A DNA stretch of 64,000 bases, taken from Dermatophagoides farinae. Taxonomy: Eukaryota; Arthropoda; Arachnida; Sarcoptiformes; Pyroglyphidae. Position 1 is the first letter of the stretch; each line of letters opens with the position of its first letter. The position numbers and the translations under genes were made by a program. Shown here piece after piece: positions 1-11,748 of this stretch. Location: positions 4,054,001 to 4,118,000 of the forward strand of contig NC_134680.1 of the NCBI RefSeq assembly GCF_024713945.1, read 5' to 3'. The notes beneath the pieces are model-generated. The model saw only the letters and a program-made list of their open reading frames with translations. It ran no database searches and was not told where the DNA came from.

Positions 1-287
1 ATTCCACTGCGAATCCAATGAAAATTCATTTTTCTGATTCTTTCTCACTGGCCCTAAACTCTCTCACCACTTAATGTGAAAAACGAAAAAAAAAAAAATA
101 AAAGGATTCAATAGTCATTAATTTCATTCTAACATTTGAATATTTTTTTCTTCTATAGACAATCAAATTGTTGATTGAGAAATCCGACCGATAATTATCG
201 ATCATCACAATTCGAGGTGAGAATATTGCGTTTTTTCTGGAACTTTAATTTTTTTTTGTTTTGTCTTTGTTTTGGTTATTTTTCTCT
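1..287. other. 3' flank of the first receptor gene, no gene seen
   Basis: This stretch lies downstream of the stop codon of the minus-strand receptor gene. It is AT-rich with short poly(A) and poly(T) runs. No canonical AATAAA is present on the minus strand; a variant ATTAAA lies at about 244-249 (read on minus). I see no further receptor exon here. Confidence 0.5.
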
Positions 288-1832
288 TCATCGTTTGTTA
301 ATCAAATTTGAAATTATAATTCTTATCGATAATGAAAATTCAATTATGAATATAGCCATACAAATGGTAATGCACCAGATATGTAATAGAAAGATTAACT
401 TAAATTCTTCATAGGTATATTGATGTAATGAAATCTGCTCCACAGCATCATCGATAAATTGATTATTTTGTTTTGAAATTTTTGCCATTTCTTTAGATGA
501 TTGACGATTACTTAATTCATCGCGTAACCATTTCTGCACTAAACCAGATGATTGTAGATAGAATATTCTGGGTAGAAAGAAAAATTTTTTTTTGTTTGTT
601 TTTGAGGTTTCAAAATTAAAAAAATTCCATTTTTACACACATACAATATATCGAAAGATTGGAAATGTTCAAAAGATTTTCGTACTGGTATCGATACAAG
701 AAATGGATAGAATGATGATTCGAATTGCAATGGTGGTAAATATAATAAATTTTTCCCATAATGGCATTGATAATATTGTAATGAATAACGTGTAGTGATT
801 AATGAGAATTTTTTACCATTCAAATTCTGTTCAATAATCATTTGTATGCCTTCTTCAGTATCGGATATTTGTTGAGTTTTTTCCCAAATCATTTGAAAAT
901 CTTTTCGTTTAGACATCTGTGATTGAAATAGAATTTTCTTGATTAAAATCAATTTAGTTTATGATCAATATTATAAATGTACAGAAAAAGTTTTTATAGC
1001 ACTTGTATTGGCCTGAATCAATGGTATAATATTCTGCGAATGACATTCATCGGCTAAATGTTGAATCGTATGAATATAATGATTTGCTATGGCCAAATCT
1101 GATGATAGAAAAACGCCATACATTGTCGATAATATTAATACCGATAAAATCCAAAATGACATCATAATTTTAAATGATAAATGCGTTGATCTTAATGGAT
1201 GATATGGTTGACGAAAAAATAGACCTAAACTGATCCATATAATATTATTATTATGATAATCATTAAAATATCGTTGATATTTCACAATTAAATTGCTACG
1301 AATTTGTTTCATCATATAAAACAGAAAAAAGATGGCCAATATCATCATCCATACTTGATTGGTGAATGGTTTCAATAATGAATAATAATTAATCGATGAT
1401 TGTTTAGCAGTGCTTGTCATGAATGTAACATAATCTATTAGATGTGTATAAAGATGATTGGTGACCAAATTTCGTTCATAGTTCATCATAACACCACCGA
1501 TACCAAGATCAATTTGTTCAGTTTCCAGCAATCCGATCATACCATTAAATGAACCATTCGACAATCGATATCCGTAGATATTATTACAATCAATGAATTT
1601 GATTGTAAAATTAAAATATTCGGCAATCGTTCTGATTACTGATGTATCGATACCAAACAATCGATCATTATTCAATGATTGTATCATGATAGATGTATAT
1701 GGTAGATCCTGATTATTATTAATTTATTTTAAAAATAGAATAGAATAAATTGTTATATGAATTCTAATAGATAGATAAACATACATTATTATATCCAACA
1801 ATTAAAGTTTTTGCTTCCAAATTTAATCTCAT
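288..1832 (-). CDS. Ionotropic receptor (iGluR superfamily), intact copy
   Basis: Predicted ligand-gated cation channel of the variant ionotropic glutamate receptor family, 441 residues. Exons on minus: 1832-1785, 1708-983, 916-645 and 567-288. All introns (76, 66, 77 bp) are GT-AG and the phases agree. Residues 8-110 resemble the S1 ligand-binding half, with LIVGYNNDLPY at the start and a YER motif whose Arg (about residue 95) sits where iGluRs bind the ligand carboxylate. M1 is at about 135-150, the pore segment at about 170-189 with RQPYHPLR, M3 at about 195-219, the S2 half is spread over exons 3 and 4, and M4 is at about 405-428 followed by a short tail. The M3 SYTANLAAF signature of classical iGluRs is absent, which is normal for divergent receptors. 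No amino-terminal domain or signal peptide is seen. The frame is open a little further upstream of the chosen ATG, so a 5' exon is possible. The ligand cannot be told from sequence. Confidence 0.8.
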
Positions 1833-2337
1833 TATTATTGCGTTGTGAAAGAAATCGTTTTTTTTCTGTTGTCCTACTGAAATGAATAAAAGTGAAAATT
1901 CTTAATTATTTTCATAAAAACAAATTCCTATAAAATATCATACCATACTAATTATTATTATACGTCATGGTGTTGATGATGAATAACTATGAAAATGAAT
2001 CGATCGATTATCGATCAGATACGAATGAAAAAAAAAACATTCCAGTACTTGAATAAAAAATTTTTTCGGTACATAAAATTCACATTGATTTCAACATAAA
2101 AAAAACGAAAACAATACATCGATCTAAAATGATCTTGATGACCTTGATGATTAACAATATTTCGATCAACAAATGAATCAATCCATCATCAGTTTTCTTA
2201 TTAATTTATATATTAGATCACGAATAAATAGATGGCAGCATAAGTCATTAATCAACAATTATGGACAACTGGAAAAATTGATCAACGAGTAAAAATCGAT
2301 TACACACACACCCATTTTTCGTGAATACACAAATCTA
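1833..2337. other. Spacer between the two receptor genes
   Basis: About 500 bp lie between the end of the open frame of the upstream receptor gene and the first ATG of the downstream one. It must hold the 3' UTR of one gene and the promoter of the other. The sequence is AT-rich, with an AGATGGCAGC element at about 2231-2240. I see no coding exon. A short ATG-containing stretch near 1970 ends at a possible donor, but its phase does not fit the next exon. Confidence 0.5.
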
Positions 2338-2340
2338 TTA

Positions 2341-2487
2341 TTTTGAATTAATTATTTGGAATATATAACTGAGAAAATTAAAATTTAAAAAATTTTTTCG
2401 ATATTTTAAAATTTCTACAATACACATTAGTATGGAGATTGTGTTAAATGTAAGATACATTTGAAATAACATTTGAAGATTTGTTGA
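2341..2487 (-). pseudogene. M4 helix sequence stranded behind an in-frame stop
   Basis: Directly after the TAA at 2490-2488 the same reading frame stays open for 49 codons, to a TAA at 2340-2338. It encodes a hydrophobic segment containing FNTISILMCIVEIL followed by basic residues. This matches the position and style of M4 in the neighbouring receptor (ITICMAIFIIEF). No AG dinucleotide lies between the stop and this segment, so a normal splice acceptor cannot remove the stop and keep the helix. It is either the lost end of a receptor turning into a pseudogene, or it is reached by stop-codon readthrough. A sequencing or assembly error at one base is the third possibility. Confidence 0.75.
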
Positions 2488-4045
2488 TTATGTACGAATA
2501 ATAGCATAGACTGAATCATCTTTATGATCATGGTAATCATAGTGACGGGGAACATTATATTGTTGTTTTTTGTTAGTGTTTATCATCAATGATCTAAACT
2601 TGTTTGCTTTCATTTTTTCCCGTTCAAACCAATGTTTTATCAATCCAGATGATTTATATAATGAAAGTCTAATGATGAGAGACAAAAAAACAAAAAAGAA
2701 ATTTCAAAATTAAAAATCAAATATATATTATTATATAATAATAACAATAACAATATAATTACAATTTATTGAATGATTGTAAATATTTGAAATCATTTCG
2801 AAATGGAAAAGAAATCCATGTCATTGAAATGGATGAACCGGAATGATTCGGTGGTATGTAATACAATTGTTTTTCATCGCCACCATTTTGATAATATTGT
2901 AATGTTTTCCTATAGGAAATGACAGCATATTGTTTGGCTTTCGGGCTATAATTCATTTGTCTTATAAGCAGATTTAGTGCAAGTTCATCATCATCACTAT
3001 TTTCCGTATAATCATATAATCTTCGATATGATTCCTGGTGATTAATCGATTATTATTATTATTATTAATATTCTGGTATATTTTATTCATTAATAATGGC
3101 ATTTATTTACCAATAAAATTTTTCCATTAGCACTATTTAGTTGTGTGAGTATAATAATTTTATTTTGTCCACATTCTTCGGCCAATTTATCCACCGTATC
3201 GATTACCATTTTTGTGGGTATGGTCAATGTTGAAAATAGAAATGTTCCATATAAAATATGTAATACAATAATGGCCATACACCATATGATTAGACAGAAT
3301 TTTTCCAATTTTTTCATCCATCGTAATTGCTGATATGGTTGTTTCAATAGAAGCCTGATGGCAATGTAAAAAATATTTGCCCGATGATGATGATGATTAA
3401 GAGATTTTTTACCCGTGTTTTTCATTAATAATGAATTATTGAAATAAATTTTAAACTCTTGAAATATCAGAAATAGTGATAATGAAAGCCATAGGCAAAG
3501 CCAAATTTCTTTGGAAAATGGTCTAATTAATAAATCAAAATTTATTTGATTTTCCGGAAAAATCGTTGCAAATGTAAGTCGATCAACTGTATATGGATAA
3601 AGAAATTTGAAATGATTGTAACGTTCATAGGTCATCATTATACCACCGATGCCGAAATCAATTTCCTATGATTATGATTAATTAATTTTATAATTAATAA
3701 AATTACAATTTTTTTTCTAGTGAATAAATTTACATTATCAATTAATTTACGTAACAATCCTGTCCATGTTCCATTGGACAGTTTGGCGCCATATTCTCCA
3801 TGACAATCGACCAATTTGATCGTAAAATTGAAATAAACACTCATCATTTTAATAATTGTTAATTCGATTCCGCCGAATCGATCCATAATGGTATATGGTG
3901 GATCCTACAAAATAAACAAACCAAATAATCGATTGTAGAAAGATTAAAAATAGATAGAAAAAAAATCATATTAAATCAAATGTAAACTTACATTATTTAA
4001 ACCGATTCTTAATGTTTGATTTTGAAGATTCAATAATGTTGCCAT
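2488..4045 (-). CDS. Ionotropic receptor (iGluR superfamily), copy with early stop before M4
   Basis: Tandem paralogue of the receptor at 288-1832. Exons on minus: 4045-3992, 3904-3734, 3665-3111, 3034-2763 and 2668-2488; introns are 87, 68, 76 and 94 bp, all GT-AG with matching phases. Translation to the first stop gives 410 residues. S1 starts with TLRIGLNNDPPYTIM, the ligand-site-like Arg is in MMTYER (about residue 90), M1 is at about 128-144, the pore at about 173-190 with KQPYQQLR, and M3 at about 197-220. S2 ends with LQSFNK and SSGLIKHWFE. A TAA then ends the protein just before M4, which is still encoded in frame further on. The start is fixed by a TGA codon directly before the ATG, so the protein opens at S1 with no signal peptide. 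The intron at 3733-3666 is absent from the sister gene. Because M4 is needed for a functional channel, this is either a young pseudogene or a readthrough gene. Confidence 0.72.
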
Positions 4046-7000
4046 TCAAAAACAAAAGCAAATGAAAGAAAAAAATCGTCGAATCTTGCTGTCGTTATTG
4101 TCACCCGTATGAATGGTATATGACGTGTTTTTTTTTCGCCCGATTTATTCGAACAGATATTTAACAATGAACATTTCATGATTTCTTCGCTATCAAACAC
4201 AACCACCGATCGGTTTATTAATTACATAGAAAAAAAAATCAAAATTGTGGTACATTCAAATAAGGATACATTTGTACAATATAATAATAATTAGTCTCAT
4301 TGTTTTTCTTTTTTTTTGCAATCTCGAACATTTTTTTTTTTTTTTGACTCTGTTTCTCATCATTTAATGATCGTTCATTAGGTTACACTTTTGAAAAAAA
4401 ACACAACCATCTGCTGCCACCTTTTGGAGAACATAGTTAACGTCACAAGATTATGTGATTGATTTTTTTTTTTTTTTTGAATATATTTTGCCAATTCTCA
4501 GGTACATAATGTATATATCAAACTAAAATGTTTTTGTAATGTCGATATAATCTTTTGGGAATTCTGGTTCTATTTTGATCATCATAATCATTTACCGAAA
4601 ATTTTCAATATCATCATCATCATTACATCTCGATACAAAGAATATTTGTAGAAAAAAAAAATTCATTTCTCTCTTTTTTTTTGTCCCAAAGATCTCTTTC
4701 GGGATTTTCTTTCTTGTTACACCATTATATTGATAAATTTATGAATATTTCATATTTTCCGAAGAAAACGACGACGACGACAACAAACAAACAAAAAAAA
4801 AAACATATTATGATCATATCATTTTCTTTGAAACATTTTCTCTTCCAAATTCTCATGATGATGATGATGATGATGATGTCCATATAAATTGAAATCAAAA
4901 TGACCAGATGAAAATAAGAAAAAAATCAATTATTAATTGCCATCCACTTACATCGAATATTGGTAAAATTTCAATCACGGTAACATCCGTACTTGTCAAT
5001 GTTCATAGTGGAAAAAAATCCATGTAATTCGTAAATTCTTAATTTCTAATTCAATTTAGCATTTTTAACATGAAATTTATTTTATTCTGCCCCGAAATAT
5101 TTGAATACAAGACACATTAATGTCAATAATGTTAACATTAACATTAATTTTTCTTTTATGGCTTCTTCTTCTTCTATTTGCCCAAAAAATTGAATGGGAA
5201 ATGAATCTTATGATATAAAAGGATGAAAAGTTGAATAGAATGATTGTGAATGAAATAAAATTCAAAATATTCAATACATACAAGGTACACAGAGAACAAA
5301 AAAAAATAAATAAATAAATACCAAATAGAATAATAGAATGATATATGTAGGTGTAAATAGGTTGGTTGGGTAATTTTTCCTCATCATATATGATGATGAT
5401 GAAATTCTCAAATTTTTTTTTTTACAAAAGAATTTGTCGATGGTAGTGATGATGCTGTTTTTTTTCGCTTTTATTCCAATGTTTACCTGGTTTTCTTTTC
5501 TCACTTTTAGTTTTTATATGATGAATATTTTTTTTTTTTTTTTTGTAAAAAATTCAACAAACTTTGAACATGTTGAATTCCGTATAAGTAAAAAAAAAAT
5601 CTGTGAATAAAAACACTTGAATTTGAAAATGTCAACATTGAACATATGCATTTTCTTTTCTTTTTCTGTTTTGTTTTGTTTTGTTTTTCTGGTTTGTCAA
5701 AACAAATCCAATTCATTCATTTATTCAATAATAATAATAATCATTTATTATATTCAAATTTTGAAATTTCACATTTAAACATTCACTTGCTTATTGTGTT
5801 ATAGCTCATTGTATTGTAGAATTCCTAATAATTTATTGCCCACAATAATCCATTAAATACATGATGATCGTGCATTATTATAATCAGAATAATAATAAAA
5901 TAAAATGAACCAATGATTCGTGATATCTATGGTGATTCCAACGAAATTATGGGGCCATAAGAATGGTATTAGAGAAAAAAAATTATGGAAAATATTCACG
6001 TAAAAATGATAATTCTTTTTTCCTTCTTTTTTTTTGCTTTTTCGGCTATAATTTTGATTTTATAATGTTTTTCAAAATTGTAGATATAAATGTAGGTTTG
6101 TGTGCTTGTGTGTGTGTGTGTGTGCGGAATATTCTTGATTCAAATAATTTCAATAATAATTTTCAAACAAAAATAGAAATATCGAATGAAATTTGATCGG
6201 ATTAAAATTGTTTTATTTTACTTCATTTTTAATGTTTTCCATTTTATTCTTCTTTTTTTTCATTATTTTGCCATTTCCATATCTGTAAAGTGTCATCTGT
6301 CAATTTGTCAAGTTTAAAAAAAAAAAATTTTTTGTGAAAAAGGAAAATCAATTTGTATAGATAAATGAATGGATGGTTGGATGGATTTAACAATTTCAAG
6401 ATGATGATGGTGTTGCTTTTCTTGATTAATAAAACAATTGAATGAAAAACACTTGAGTTTGAAAGAGATGAAATTGAAAGAAAGAAGAGGTGGGTGGAGA
6501 AGAGGTGAAATAAATTCTTGGAAAAATAATAAAAAAAAAATGTTGTTGAGATAAGGTTGGCACTGTGGATTTTTTTAGGAAAATTCTTCATTTTCAAATG
6601 TAGGATTGAATTGTAGATAATAGGAGGTTTCAAATTGTTGTTGAAATAGGAAGCAAAAAAAAAAAAACAAAACAAAAACAAAAACAAAATTCATTCATTG
6701 ATCTCGGCATCAATGAAACAAATAATAACGATGACGACGACGATGATGATGATGGTGATCAACGAATAACGAACAAAAAGAAAATTGTCAAAATTCAAGA
6801 AAAAAAAATCAAACTTGGTGACACCAACAACAACAAAATCAATTTAGTTGTCTTGTTTATGTTTTGCCTTCAAAAATGTTTGAATGTTTGTGTGTGTGTG
6901 TGTATGTTGTTGACAGTTTTCTTTTGTTATTATTGTTATTTAAAAGAATAAATATTCTCAAGAAGATTCGTTGATAATGTCAAACATGTCTGTTAAATGC

Positions 7001-7159
7001 AATCGCAATCGAAAATAACACATATTTGATCTATTTAGACATGAAAATTCTTGAAGATTCAATAAAATGAATTTATTTTATCAATCTTTTTTTTGTGTAT
7101 ATGTGTGTTATTTGATAAATAATTTTCTTTTCAAACATTTCAATAAATCATTATCGTTA
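4046..7159. other. Intergenic stretch, no gene seen
   Basis: About 3 kb between the receptor pair and the AKAP-like gene. It is AT-rich with a (GAT)n tract at about 4855-4877, a (GT)n tract at about 6105-6125, GAT/GAC triplets near 6730-6760 and many A or T runs. Open frames here are short and made of Phe, Ile, Asn and Lys, as expected by chance. A GGTGGCAGC element on the minus strand near 4412-4424 lies about 370 bp upstream of the start of the second receptor gene. Confidence 0.5.
7072..7077 (-). other. Candidate poly(A) signal of the AKAP-like gene
   Basis: AATAAA on the minus strand about 85 bases past the stop codon. A second AATAAA at 7165-7160 overlaps the stop codon itself (TAATAAA) and would leave almost no 3' UTR, so the distal one is the better choice. 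Confidence 0.4.
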
Positions 7160-7163
7160 TTTA

Positions 7164-10100
7164 TTAATGTTGCTGTGAAGATTGATTTTCCAGTTGTTGT
7201 TGTTGTTGTTGTTGTTGTTGATTATGATGTGTACAATGATGATGATGATGATGTGATATGGATGTTGCTGTACAATGATGGTGTGTTTTATTAAATGTTT
7301 GATTATCATCTTTTGTTCGTGTACAGATACATGCATGTCTTACAATACGACGTATTGCATTCCTAGTACGTGTTAACCATGAACAATTATTCTGTACCAT
7401 TGAACGTTGACTATATGTTGATAATTTTGATATTGATTCCGGTTCATCTGATTTTGAAAATTTCATAACAAGAATTTCGCAAAAATAAACGAGGTCAAAA
7501 TGGGAAGAGAAAAAAAGACAAAAAAAAAATTATTATCGGATGGGCCAAACAGAATTTATTTTATTTTTTTTATAATGGGCAATTATTTCTGCATGCATAA
7601 TAAATCAGGTTTGGTCTGTATTGTTGTTGTTGTTGTTGTTCGATCATTATTATTAATGATTCAATGGATTTTGAAATTAAAATTTATTTTCCTAAACATA
7701 CAAAAAAAACATGCTTCTATAAAATTAGCGTCTAGCATAACTAAATTCTGTATGATGGAACAACAACAACAACAGAAAATACTCACGTTTTAAATGTTTA
7801 TTATTTTTAATATCATCATTTAAACGTCTGACAGCTTGATTAATGATATCCGATACGATATGTTTCGATAATTCTTGTGCTTGTTCCAGATCCATTTCCT
7901 TGAATAAAATGATGATGATGATGATGAAAAAAAGAATAAAAAAAATTAATTTTCCATTTTTCTTTCGTAACAAAATCTAGCAAATTTTGTTTTTTCTAGT
8001 GAAAAAAAAATAAAAATATTTTCATATTTACCGATTCAGGTGTTGTAGCACAATCCACTTGATGTTCAATCATTTGTGCACTATTTGCCATCATTATTTT
8101 CTGTTCAATTCTATTTTGTTGTTGCTGTTTCTGTTGTTTTGTGGTTTCAACAATTTTTATCGATTTTATTGCTGTTGTTTGATTATTATTATTATTATTG
8201 CTATCGATATTTTCATTATTATTGAACGTTTTTTCAGTCTTATTTTTATTATGATGATCACCATCATCATCATTGATCATCACAATCGATCGTTTTTGGT
8301 CATTTCTATTATTATTATTATTATTATTATCATCATCATCGATGAATTGTATCGATTTTTTCAATGATTGTTTTTGTTGTCGTTGCTGTTCATAAATATT
8401 ATTATCGGAAAATTGATTGATATCCTGATCATCTTCATAATAATAATAATCATCATCGTCATCATAATCTGGACTACTACTACCTGTCATTGTTTGTTTG
8501 TTTTGTTCATCTTGTGAATCATCATTTGTTTTAACTTTAAATTTATATTTTCTTTTCTGTGGTGGTGGTAATTCAAAGCTCGTTTCTTCTACAGGACTTG
8601 GTGTACGTGGACCAGCCAGATCGATCTGTATTTCCGGCGTGTTCTGTGATTTGCAAATATATAAACATGTGTTTGAGAGAGAGAGAAAAAAAAACAAAAG
8701 ATAGAGAGAGAGAGTGAGAAAAAAAATCGATCAATCAAAAAAAAACAAAACAAAAAAAAAATTCAAATGTCAAGACCAGAAACAAAAATTTAAAAAAAAC
8801 AACAACAACATGCTAATCATTATCACCAGGAAGAAGAAAGTGGAAAAAAAATTCTGATGACCGTATAAGAATCGATCTTTAGAATATATTAGAATCAACA
8901 AAATTCAAATCACGTTCCACATACATACACATAGACATTATGTATGTATTAATATGTGTGTTTGTGTGTGTATAAATCGATCGAACAACGAATGATAATC
9001 ATTGCATGTGTCATGTGATATTTTCAAGCAAAAAAAAAAAAATTTCCAGAAATCAATTATATTTTTGCCATACTATAATCATCAATATTGTCATCAGAAA
9101 ATAAATAACCAATGTAATAATTTTCAAAATAGAAATTTCCGATTTGAAAAAATGTCCATTTATAGACAGTGGTAAGGTTAATGTGATGTTAGAATACATT
9201 TTACTTACTATTAGAAGCCATAGAATAACCAATAATAATAATAATAACAGTGTGTAGTTAGAAAATGAATCAATTTTCATTACGTAAATACATCAAATGA
9301 ATGAAAGAAAAATTGCTATAATTTATTCCCCGAAAATGTCACATCATTATCATCATCAAATGTTTGGAATAGAATCGAGAATTTTTTTTTTTAATTCTTT
9401 TCATTGATTCTTCCCCACACACACATTTTACGTGACAATTTGGAAATTTTTTTCCATCGTTGTTCGTCGTACTGTGTAAATGTTTAAGAAAAAAATGGTC
9501 CGGCAAATATTTTCGATCGATCAAATTGAATGAATGGATAGAATGAAAATGGGAATCAATCTATCAAGTATAAAGAAAAAAAAAATAATAAAAAATCTAC
9601 ACTAATTTTACTAACTTGGAGAAAAAAAAGATTAAAAAAAAGTGAAAATGAAACTACAGTAATGGAGCCGGAAAAAAGTTTTGCAAGTTCATCACTAAGT
9701 GCGCACACAGAATTTTTTCAGAATTTATTTTAGTAACATACACAAAAACCATTATTCACTCGTCGATTGTTTTCATTTTGTTATGTGGTTTTCATCATGT
9801 TTTTTTTCTATTTGGTTATCATCATCATCATCATTGAAAAAGAAACTTGACAAGAACAGAAAATTAAAAAATAAATAGCTTATTAAAAAAACAAACAAAC
9901 ATCTGTTTTTACATTTCGCGTTGATGATGATGATGATAATAATCCAAAATAAAGTTTTGAAATTTAAAATTTTCTTTTCAAATTGATCTTTCCATTTCGA
10001 TAAATCGGAAAAAAATTCGCATCTTTTTATTCGTTCGCCCATATTTTAAAAGTTTCTATGGGAATAAAAATAACTCGAAAAACAAACAAAAACAAACAAA

Positions 10101-11471
10101 AAAATAAATTCCACGTCTTTTCATAAATAACGTTTTTTTATGATCCTGTTCCTGTTGTTGTGTGATAAGCACTTTTTTTACAAAAAAAAAAAAAAAAAAA
10201 ATAAATGCATAAATGAAAAAATATATACTCATTTATATTGTGTGTGTGTGTATGTTTGCTAAATTGTTTATTACATATATACAAAACATATATTTCAGTT
10301 TTTGGTGAATTTTTTCTTGTTTTTTTCTATTGAATTTCCTGTTTTCATCATCTTTTCATTTAATTTTTTTTTTTTTGGTACCATCGAAATTTTGTTATAT
10401 AAGCTAAAACATCGTTGATGATGATGATGATGATGTTTAATTATCATGTCACACAAATACACACACACAACGGTAATGTGTTGTTGCCCAGCAACCAAAC
10501 TATTTTTCGATTTGATGGAGAAAAAAAATGTCATTCTAATATAATGATGATGATTACAACCATTTTCATCATCATCATCATCATCATTTTATTATTATGG
10601 TTAATAATGTTGGAATTTTTTTTTTTGGATTCGTTTGAAAGAAAGCGAAATTTTTTTTGTTTTGTTTTGTTATTGTTTCACAAAAAAAAGAAAATAACGA
10701 ACATGAGAAATTTAAGAAAAAAAAATTAGAAATTCCAAAGAATCTAAAGAGAGAGAGAGAGAATGTGACAGAAAAATTTTCTGAGAAAATATAAAAGAAT
10801 TTTTTCTTTGTTCAAATCATTAAAAATGCAATCAAATATGATATGAGTGTGTGTGTGTATTGTGTGTGTTTGAATTTGAATTTGAAAGTTGTAATTTAAT
10901 CATCATCATCATCCACAATAAAAATGGTGAAAAAAGAAAAAGTTTTTTGGTAAAGAAAATCATCAAGGAAATAAAATAAAAAAAATCAAATAAAATCAAA
11001 CAGACAAAACACCTTACCTCATTAAAATCGATATTTTTCTTTCCTGTTGTTGTTGTTATTGTTGTTTCAGTCCAGAAATCAGATCTATTCTGACCTGATT
11101 GATTATTTGTTTGATTTTTTGTTGTAATAGTATTATCAGGTGGTTTTTTATTCATTATCTGTAATGGTAATGGTCTTGGTGTTGCCGTTGTTGTTGTTGT
11201 TGTTGTTGTCGATGGATGTTTATTATCATTAAAATTGGTCATCATTTGATCATCACATGAATTTTCGTCATTTCGATTATAATGATGATGATGATGATGA
11301 TTGGATGATTTTAAAATCTGATTATCATCATTATGATTTGTTTGTGTTATGAATGCTAATTTTTGACTTGCTTTTACAATCGCTTTAGCCATTAATGTAT
11401 CTACTAATGTTGATGCCATCTGACGACATACATCTTCATGATGATTATGGCTATCACCGTACATAATTTTC

Positions 11472-11518
<47 letters not shown>

Positions 11519-11641
11519 GACAGATGAGGAGAAAGAAAAGAAAGATGTAGTGGTGGTGGTGGTTGTTGTCGTGGTAATATTGGAGTTAAAGGAAGAGGCG
11601 GTAGCTGTTGTATTTGTTTTGGTAATTAGAGCATCATTCAT
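7164..11641 (-). CDS. Putative A-kinase anchoring protein with two RII-binding-type helices
   Basis: Four-exon minus-strand gene, about 543 residues from the first clear Met: exons 11641-11018, 8643-8032, 7898-7787 and 7447-7164. Introns are 2374, 133 and 339 bp, GT-AG, and all phases join cleanly (0, 0, 1). Helix A (residues about 69-97) contains MASTLVDTLMAKAIVKA. Helix B (about 415-440) contains LSKHIVSDIINQAVRRL. Both show paired hydrophobic residues every three to four positions with small or aliphatic side chains, the pattern that docks on PKA regulatory subunits. The rest is mostly low complexity: Thr and Asn runs near the N-terminus, a Pro-rich TPSPVEE / ELPPPQKRKYKFKV segment, an acidic Asp/Tyr stretch, Asn runs, and a C-terminal basic patch (TRTRNAIRRIVRH) before His and Gln runs. 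I recognise no catalytic domain and cannot name an orthologue. The frame is open upstream to about 11761, so the true N-terminus may come from earlier exons. Low-complexity coding could be misjudged, but the splice phases and helices argue for a real gene. Confidence 0.65.
8644..11017 (-). other. Large intron of the AKAP-like gene
   Basis: It begins with the donor GTAAGG after codon GAG and ends with the acceptor CACAG before AACACGCCG, both phase 0. Inside are (GA)n near 8674-8720, (GT)n near 10240, (GAT)n near 10415-10435 and many homopolymers. I looked for further minus-strand exons and found none I would support. A short membrane-like open frame at 9053-9280 lacks splice or family support. 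Confidence 0.5.
11474..11518 (-). repeat. (AAT)15 repeat coding for an Asn run
   Basis: A pure trinucleotide tract within the first supported exon of the AKAP-like gene. It reads as 15 Asn codons on the minus strand, just upstream of helix A. It would be expected to vary in length between individuals. Confidence 0.85.
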
Positions 11642-11748
11642 AGTTGCAACATGTTGTTGTTGACGATTATGCTGATGAATATGCTGATGAATATGGCCGT
11701 TGGATAATGAAAATTCGTTTTTTTTTATTATTGGGATTTTATCACACC

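Noticed and set aside
9053-9280. 75-codon minus-strand open frame with two hydrophobic segments
   Set aside because: It lies within an intron of the AKAP-like gene, and AT-rich DNA readily gives Leu/Ile-rich frames. No family resemblance.
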